From Mercenaria mercenaria (taxonomy: Eukaryota > Mollusca > Bivalvia > Venerida > Veneridae), in NCBI RefSeq assembly GCF_021730395.1, contig NC_069371.1:45394001-45458000 (forward strand): 64,000 nt of DNA, written 5' to 3'. This document shows, piece after piece, positions 51,101-60,100 of the stretch. Under the pieces are notes generated by a model. The model had not been told where the DNA came from, ran no database searches, and saw only the letters and a program-made list of their open reading frames with translations. The first letter of the stretch is position 1, and the number at the start of each line of letters is the position of its first letter. The position numbers and the translations under genes are program-made.

Positions 51101-54100
51101 CAGTCTTAATGGGGTATAGCCTCAACAAACATTTTATGAAAAGGATTCATTATTCTAGGCGCTATTCTTTTTGAGCTATGAGCATCACAAACAAAAAATC
51201 CACTATTTTGGCTATTTCAAGGCCATAACTCTGAAATAAAGAGCTAAGATTCTCAAGAAGAATGCCAAGTGTGCAAGGTCACATCACGATAAAGACTCCA
51301 GCAAGGTTTCCTGAATTTACACTAAATACTTTCTGAGCTACATGTAGGTATATAATTAGGTGAAAAAGTGCATTTTTTTACTATTTCAGGGGCCATAATT
51401 TTAAAAATAAAGGGTGGAGCCAGCCTAAACATTAGAGGTGTGCAAGTTTATATCATGATAATGACTTATGAGAGTTTTCAACCATTTATATTAAATACTT
51501 TTTGAGCTAGGTGTGTCACAAGGTGAAAATGTATATTTTTGACTATTTCAGGGGCCATAACTCTAAAAATAGGGGGCGGACCCAAATAAAAAATAGGAGG
51601 TGCACAAGTTCATATCATGATTAAGACTCGTGCAAGGTTTCATGAATCTATATCAAATACTTTTTGAGCTAGGCATGTCACAAGGTGAAAATGTGCATTT
51701 TTGACTACTTCAGGGGCCATAACTCTGAAAATTGGGGGCAAACCCAAATGAAAAATAGGAGGTGCGCAAGTTCATATCATGATTAAGACTCCTGCAAGGT
51801 TTCATGAATCTATATCAAATACTTCTTGAGCTAGGCGTGTCACAAGGGGAAAATGTGTATTTTTGACTATTTCAGGGGTCATAACTCTGAAAATAGGGGG
51901 TGGAGCCAGATGAAAAATAGGAGGTGCGCAAGTTCATATCATGATTAAGACTCATGCAAGGTTTCATGAATCTAAATCAAATACTTTTTGAGCTAGGCAT
52001 GTCACAAGGTGAAAATGTGCATTTTTGACTATTTCAGGGGCAATAACTCTAAAAATAGAGGGCGGAGCCAGATGAAAAATAGGAGGTGCGCAAATTCATA
52101 TCATGATTAAGACTCCTGCAAGGTTTCATGAATCTATATCAAATACTTTTTGAGCTAGGCATGTCACAAGGTCAAAATGTACATTTTTGACTATTTCAGG
52201 GGCCATAACTCTGAAAATAGGGGGTGGAGCCAGACGAAAAACAGAAGGTGCGCAAGTTCATATCATGATAAAGACTCATGCAAGGTTTCATCAATTTATA
52301 TCAAATACTTTTCGAGCTAGGCGCGTCACGAACTTCAGACGGACGGACGGATGGACGGACGGACAGACTGACGGACGCACGGATGAGACCAAATCTTTAT
52401 GCCCCCACCACTCATGGGGGGGGGCACAATAACCTTCACAGCCTGTAAAAGTGCTTTCAGGTGCTACATAGAAAAATTTCTACCTGGGTAGTGAGATTTT
52501 CACTTTGGCTTGAGAATGCAGAGGAGGATGTCATGTTCATATATCTGCTACCTTCTTCTGAAACCATTCAAGATATTTAGTAAACTTATGTAATTTCATG
52601 TTTCACATAATTCAATGTTCAGTAAATCAATGTCATGCAAGAACAAAATGGTCCCTGATATGGTCCTTATATTAGCAGTAGCAGCATGGTCAAGTTTTCA
52701 TATTATACAATCTGTTAAAAGTGTTTTGTTGTTTATTGTCACGCAGACACAATTTATGTCATATGGTGACTTTTCAAGATTTTCATGTAAAGAAATCCCC
52801 AGGTGCACAACATGGTTTTGTTTCAGGCATTAGCAAGTACCTGAGTAGAACAAAAGACCATTCTTAAGCAAGCTATTAGACCCCATCACATGAAGAAATG
52901 ATACTCCAAGTGAGATTTTGAACCCACATTGGCAAGGGACAACTGAAGTTAGCGAACATAACCATCTAGCCACAAAGGCCCATATTTGCAAACTGTGTGT
53001 TCCTAAATCAACAATGTATATATAGTCAATGTATCAGTTTGAAGTGTCAATTCCTTCACTGCTTTCATACAGTAAATCTGCAATTTTCCAGTAGCACAAA
53101 AAAAAACAACATTGCAACAAGCAAAGCATTATCAAAAAGTCTTGTATGTCAGTTACCTTCATCTTCACTGCTACTGTCACTCAGTATGGCTCTCTTCACT
53201 CCTTTCCTTCTTACAACTGCATCTGATTCATCACTATCATCATCATCTGCCCCTTCATTATCTAACTCCATGATTTCATTTGCTGTTCCAAAATCACCAC
53301 CCTTATCACCCACACCTCTATCATTATCATTTTCACTTTCATCACCATCAAGATCAGATTCTACTATCACAGGTTCTGAATCAATATTCACTTCTTCGCA
53401 TGAAGCTGGACTGCTGTCTAACCTAGTTGAATACATATCTTCCGAATTGACTGGTGCTATTCCCTTCACTGAACTTTCATGATCGTCTTGATCTTTTATG
53501 TCCCCATGTTCCGGAGTCCTAGTTTTAACAAATGATTCCTTTTCAATACCTTTATGTCTTCTTTTCTTTCTAGTTTTTTCATAACTAAACTTTGCATTTT
53601 TGCTCTCATTCCTGTCTACATTTTGAAGAACATTTGACTTTCCTGTATCTATGCTATGCTCAACAATCTTATCAAACTTAGATATTTCAGTTAAAGCTTG
53701 TTCCTCTGGATGTTCATCATCAGAAGAAGAGTCCAACGTAAAGTCTGGGCTTGAGGAAGAATCAATACTGTTTTCATCATCACCAGTAGAGGTAACCTTT
53801 TCAGTCACATGATTTACCTGTTTGTTTTCTGTTGTCTTTGGCCCTGTTGGTGTTTTGTCACATTTTACATGGTTACATTTCTCATCATCATCATCATCAT
53901 CAAAAGACATAGTTTCTGGAATAGTTGTTCTATATTCATTTTCAATTCTATCTGATAAATTTTGACTGCTTGCCTTTAAAACTATATTCTTTACCTTGTC
54001 AGGAGAGTTCAATAAAAGTTTCGGAGATATTTTTGATCTTCCAGACAATTTATCTCGAACTTGTTCATCATTAGTTATTTCAAAGTCTGGATTTACTGTC

Positions 54101-57100
54101 ACAGCAACCTTTTCCTCATCTGGATTTACTGCCACATTTTCATCATCAAGATCAGGTAAGTCATTTGGAGAGAGCACACATTCATCCTCCTCATCATCAT
54201 AATGTTTCAACTCGACAACTTCTGGTTCAAATGTGGCTTCTTTTTTCTCTTCATGTTCCTTTTTCTGTTTCACTAAAGATGGGCTGTACTTTGATACATT
54301 AGTCTCCTTCAGTGCCTTTACTGGTGTGTCTGTTTGTTTTTGTTTAACCTGGCTGTTCTCTACAAGCTTTAGTTTCAATTTCTTCCCTAAAGAAATTTCA
54401 TCAGTTTCATTTGTTTCATGACTTGTATCATTCTGTTCACTCTGCTTCCCGGTCTCAAAGATTTTACTTTGGACTGATTTTGCTGTCTTTGGAGATAAAA
54501 ATTTAGCAACTGGTGACTTGCATTTTACAGAGGTCAATGCCTGGGGTGTTCTAGAGATGACAGAATTCCCTGAACTTGAGCCAGACATCTGACTCTGTCC
54601 TATATCTGACTGTCTCTTCTTTCTTGAAAAACCTCTCACAGCTTTAACATTTGACCTCCTTCTCTTTTCTTCGGGGCTCGAGTCAGAATGCTGGTCCAAA
54701 CTGATCTCATTCTTGCTTTTGACCAAATCAATATCATTTTCAGGACTTAAGTTTATAGAGTCTGACTGCTCTTTTTCATTCACAGTTTTTACACCATTTT
54801 TATAAATTAAATTCTCTTCTGTCTCATGCAAAGTAAGTTCTGACTGATCTAGACCTTTTCTTTTCTTTGTACTGTTATAATTTACAATAGAATCTGGCGC
54901 ATCTAAAGTTCCTAAATCTAAACTTGGACTATTTGGTTCTAGTCCAAGTGTTCCTTCAACTGGACTTAGATCTACTGATGGCATTTCAGAGTCAATTTGA
55001 AATATATCTTCTACTGAGTCTTTCATACCTGATAGAACAAGCGACTCTTGGGGAGACACTAACATTCCACTTAAATGCCTAATTCTAACGATGTCATTTT
55101 GAGAATCATCGTCTTTTTCTGACTGCCCGGATTTTCTTTTCTTTCTCTCTTTTGGACTTCTTAAACAATTTGGATCTTTAAATTTATTAGTCACCATCTT
55201 GCAGTTTTCCTTTATTTTCAGATTTTCAAAGTTTTCTTTCTTTTCACTCCCTGAAATACCTGTATTGGTCATATCTGTTTCACCTATAACATCCACTGTT
55301 TCAGAAGAATTACAAAGTTTTCTTGCCTGTGATTCTCCTTTTCCCCTCTTGCTACTTTTCTCTGCAGGACTTCTCTCTGATTTTTTCTCACAATTTCCAC
55401 TATTCTCCAAACCTGAAACAGACTCAGAACTGGAACTTAGATCAATGACTTGGGAAGAGGACTGGTTTATACTACATGTATTTAAAATCTTTAATTTTTT
55501 AGTTTTCTTTTTATTGTTTTCATTTCTGATTATATTTATCTCTTCTATGTTAGCTAGGTCCTTTTCAATTTTATTACCATCGTTATCTTCAAGTGGATTT
55601 ACAGCAGTATCATTCTCTGCCATTGTATCTGGAATTATTTCAATACTTCCTGACACTTCAGATTCATTATCTTTACTAAGTCTATCAATACTGTGTGTGT
55701 TATCCTTAATTTTGTCACTGAGTACTTTCTCTTTATTCTCTGGAATATCCTTTGCAAGACTATCAGTACTGTGCGTGTCATCCTTACTTTTATCATTAAG
55801 CACTTTCTCTTTATTCTTTGGACTTCTCCGCAGCCTATTCACTCTCTGTCTCTTCGCTTTACTTACACTTTCAGAGTCCTCATCAACACTCACAACAACA
55901 CATTCGCTCAAGGAACCAAAATCTAAAGATTCCTCATTTTCTTCTAGCATGAAGCTTTTCCTTTTCTTTTTTGGCTTTGCTTTATTTATCGCACCCTCCT
56001 GGTACTAAAGCATCTTTATCATCTTTAGAGTTTGGTTTATATTGTTTCTGCATTTCTTTTTCAGTATTTATTATACTTGTGTGTTCATATATATCAGTTC
56101 TTTGGCCAGTTTTACACAAAGTCTTCGCTTTTAATGCACTTGGCTGCAGTAAAGATTCACTGTTTTGGGTCAGTGTTGATTCACTATTAAGGGCCTCCTG
56201 AGAAGTCACAGCAACAGCTTCTTGGTCACTGTCTACCTGCATCTGTTCATATTCTTCATGTTTATTATTGTCTGTGTTTTGTACCAGAACCAATTCTACA
56301 TCAGGTGATTTTGTTTCATCAGACTCTGCCAAACTGTCAACATCAGATTTCATTTTCTCATGTTGCAATGAGATATTCACATCAGTCATACATTTCTCTT
56401 TTGTTTCCTTCTTTGAACGGAGTTTGTCTTTTTCCATTTTAGCAATTTCTGAGTCTTTATCAAACATTTCACCTTTAACTGTTTTTGTATTTTTATGCTG
56501 TTCGTATATAGAAACATCTGGTGTTTCAGCTTTAGCATCAGCTTCAAAAGATGTATTAACTTTCCCTAATTTCCTTGATTTTCTTACAGGTTTAGAAAGA
56601 ATTTTGTTTAATTCTGGCACAGAGAATACTGCGGTTGTCTCTTCTATTACATTTGGTGAGGCTTTGTTCAGAGGAATTAGTGGTGTTTCCAGGACAACAT
56701 TTTCTAGGAGTTCTTGTGAAAGTTGTGCTTTAATTTCTTCAGGCTGAATATCTAAAATATAAAAGAACTTTAAATAGATAGAACTTAATTGGACATACTG
56801 TATACAAATATAATCAAGACGAATTTCTTACACCAGTTCCATGATAAAAACATCACCATCATAATGTGTTCTCTTTTCTTGCATCTTTTAAAAACAGTCT
56901 TAAGATTTCAGAAAACTGATAATCATTTTGACATGAATAATGAATAAAAGTTTATTCTTAAATATTGTCAGGTTAACATTTGCATGGGCTTAAGGAAAAC
57001 GATTTCTTGGGGATATAAATTTGTCTGTTTAGTTGGGTTTAGAGTCAAACCAACACAATTGTTTTCTACAGCTTTTGATGGATGACTAAGACCCTTCAAG

Positions 57101-60100
57101 ACTTTCTATGCACTGTTTCAGACACAGGTGGGCAGCTGTGTAGAACCATTGGCCTTCAGCAAAGCAAGATGAATGCTTTCCTCACATGAAGAAATTTACA
57201 CCCCCAAGTGAGGCTTCGAATCTACACCAGTGAGGGGCAAGCGATTCAAAGTCAGCGACCTTGACCATACAGCCAATAAGGCCTCTCGATATAAAATTGT
57301 AGATTTTGACCTTTGAACATAAATTAATGGAAATTTTACTCTTTCTTTGCAATGTCAAGGATGACTTAACCACAAAATCACATATATAAGGCATTTATCT
57401 AAATTTTATTTGTACCAAACTTTATGACTGGTGCATGGAACAAACTTCATATGAATGTTTTAATTGCATATCTATTTCATACCATATCTGTACTAAAATA
57501 ATAAAAAGACCTGTTTGTGAAACACATAAATGCCTTGCATCTCCAACAATGAGGCCAGCTGAGCTTGTATGCGGTGATTTCAATCCACAGTGTACTTGTT
57601 GTTGTGTGGTTCGGTTAACGAATTTTTCAGTCATATAAACGACGAGTGTCTACTTGTAGCAGTGAGCACAATGCCCAACTTTATAGTGCTGCCTCACTGG
57701 AATATCACACTGCAGACACGTGGCATGATACCCCACCCAGTCACATTATATTGACACCGAACTGACCAGTCCAAGCACTATCCTCTTAATGCTGAGCGCC
57801 AAGCGAGGAAGCTACTAGTACCATTTTTTACGTCTTTTTTATGACGCGGCCGGTAATCGAACCCACGACCTGCACTCGAAGTGGACGCTCTACCACTAGG
57901 CTACCAAGGCAGTTTTCGTGGTACTGGACTTGGTCTAAATAGAGTCCATTATAAATAAGATTTGTTTATGAAATATAGCTAATCATTTAACAATTGGCTT
58001 AGCAAGGTTTAAACCACAGCAGTGACGGGCAAGTGTATTTTGGTTCAACAGCCGAACACTTTGCATAATTCCAGAATGGAGGAAGGAGGCAGTTAACCTA
58101 TTCCGGTTCTCAAATGGCTCTGTGTCGTCAATTCTACGTCATAACTGCCAACTTACTCTAATTGAAACGGTAATTTTGACATGATTTCATGACAATACCA
58201 TACAAAAGACCCGTAACAAGGCCCAACTCTTGGAAATTAATGATCTAACCAAGACCGAACGTTAAAGTTTACTACTAAGATAATGGTAAAGTGCTAAAAT
58301 TTGGCTATCATCCAAATGGTATAAATGAAAGGTAACTATTGTGTTAATAAATTTCTGTTAGTAAAGTATTGTTTAAACAACTTAGGAAAGTGAATGGTTA
58401 TTCATCTATGTTGCTTTAATTACACATGATAAAACACCTACAAGTCAAATCAATTTGATATTATTGCTTAGATGAATTTTATATGATAATTATAATATGT
58501 AAAAGAGTCCAAGATGGTCCTGAATCGCTCACTTACCAATCTGAGCCTAGTCTTATGATGGTAATAACGTCGTTTTAGTTTTCTATATTTGAAAGTGACT
58601 ATTTGAGCAAGAGCCATTTTGAACCTTTGTTTTATTCATAAGGTATAACATATCAAATAACATTTTAATTCTGAACTTTGTTTACAGATACAATTTAAAA
58701 ATAGACTCTAAGAGGTCACAAATTATTCATTTCACTAGACCTAGTTATGACAACTACCCAGTTTCAAACTTCTAGATATCTCGGAGAACATTTAGACCCA
58801 AATTTCAGAAGATCCATCAAAGTAGGCTCTAGGAGTCAAAGGTTTTTTTATTTTAGACCTAATGACCTAGTTTGACCGCCTGACCCTTTCAAACTTGACC
58901 TGATTTCATCCGTATTCAGATAAATGCATTCCAATATATAATATGTTCTCTTAAGGGGTCAACGTTTCATTATTATTTGACTTACCATGTTTTTGAAGGC
59001 ACATGACCCGAATTCGAACTGACTAAGATATTATACAAGTGTCAACTTCAGGCATCAAACTTTCTCAGACATTAGAAATGGCCTTGAGTAGGTCACAAGG
59101 TTAATAAATAATTTGGATAGGTCGACTAGGTGGTTTACAGGGACCCGACAGTTCGCAACATGGCTAGTATCACAGTGTACATTCAACCATGGTAACCCAA
59201 AAGTATTTCCAATGAAATTTTGGCCTCTAGATTCACAGTTTTTTTTTTTTGACTAGTGACTTGGTTTGAAGGGTATGTCCGGTTTCGAACTGACAATGTA
59301 ACAAAGTGAAACTCTTCGCCTGACATTTCTAATTCCTATGAAATTTTCATGAAGATTCCATCAAAAGTATGACTTAGGAGGTCACAAGGTTTTCTAATTT
59401 TTAGACCTATTGCTATTTTGACATGACCTTTTCGAAACTGGTATCCTAGTTACATCAAGATTACATTTCAGACCAATTTTATACATGTTTATCTTTTTTT
59501 TGAAAATTTATCTCCAGTTTAGTAGTTCTACACGAATTTTCCCAGTATTCCTAGCAATTTGTCTTTTTACGGTCTGAACAGTCTGAAATAACTGTATCCA
59601 GATATCTCAAGATGAACATTCAGCTCAATTCTTATCAGTTCCATTAATAACTTAGCGCTTCTTGGGTACAGTAAAATTTTTCTTTTTGAATACTGACTAT
59701 TTTTTAATTCAGTGACCCAGTTTCGAATTTTTGTCAGGATCACAATGTCAACTTCTGCCAATTTTCTTGAAGATGCTGTTAATTTTGCACTAATAAATCC
59801 ACATTGTTCTTTTTTTCTATTTTTAGCTCTGTTATGTTTTCTTGACCCACGTGACCCGTTTACCTTTGAGCCGACTTCTTCAAGTGAATTCTGACCAATT
59901 TCATAAATGGATCCAAGAAGCAATGTGACCTTAGGAGTCACAAGCAAAATTTCCACGGAGTGCGATATTGCTCTTTGCGATTCACAACAGTCATCCTGAC
60001 ATTATGTTGAATTGTTGAGCTAAGAATTTCAAGAAAACCGCAAAGAAATGCCAGTCACTGAAATTTTAAATTTATTTTCCTGACGTCTTCCACAGAAATT

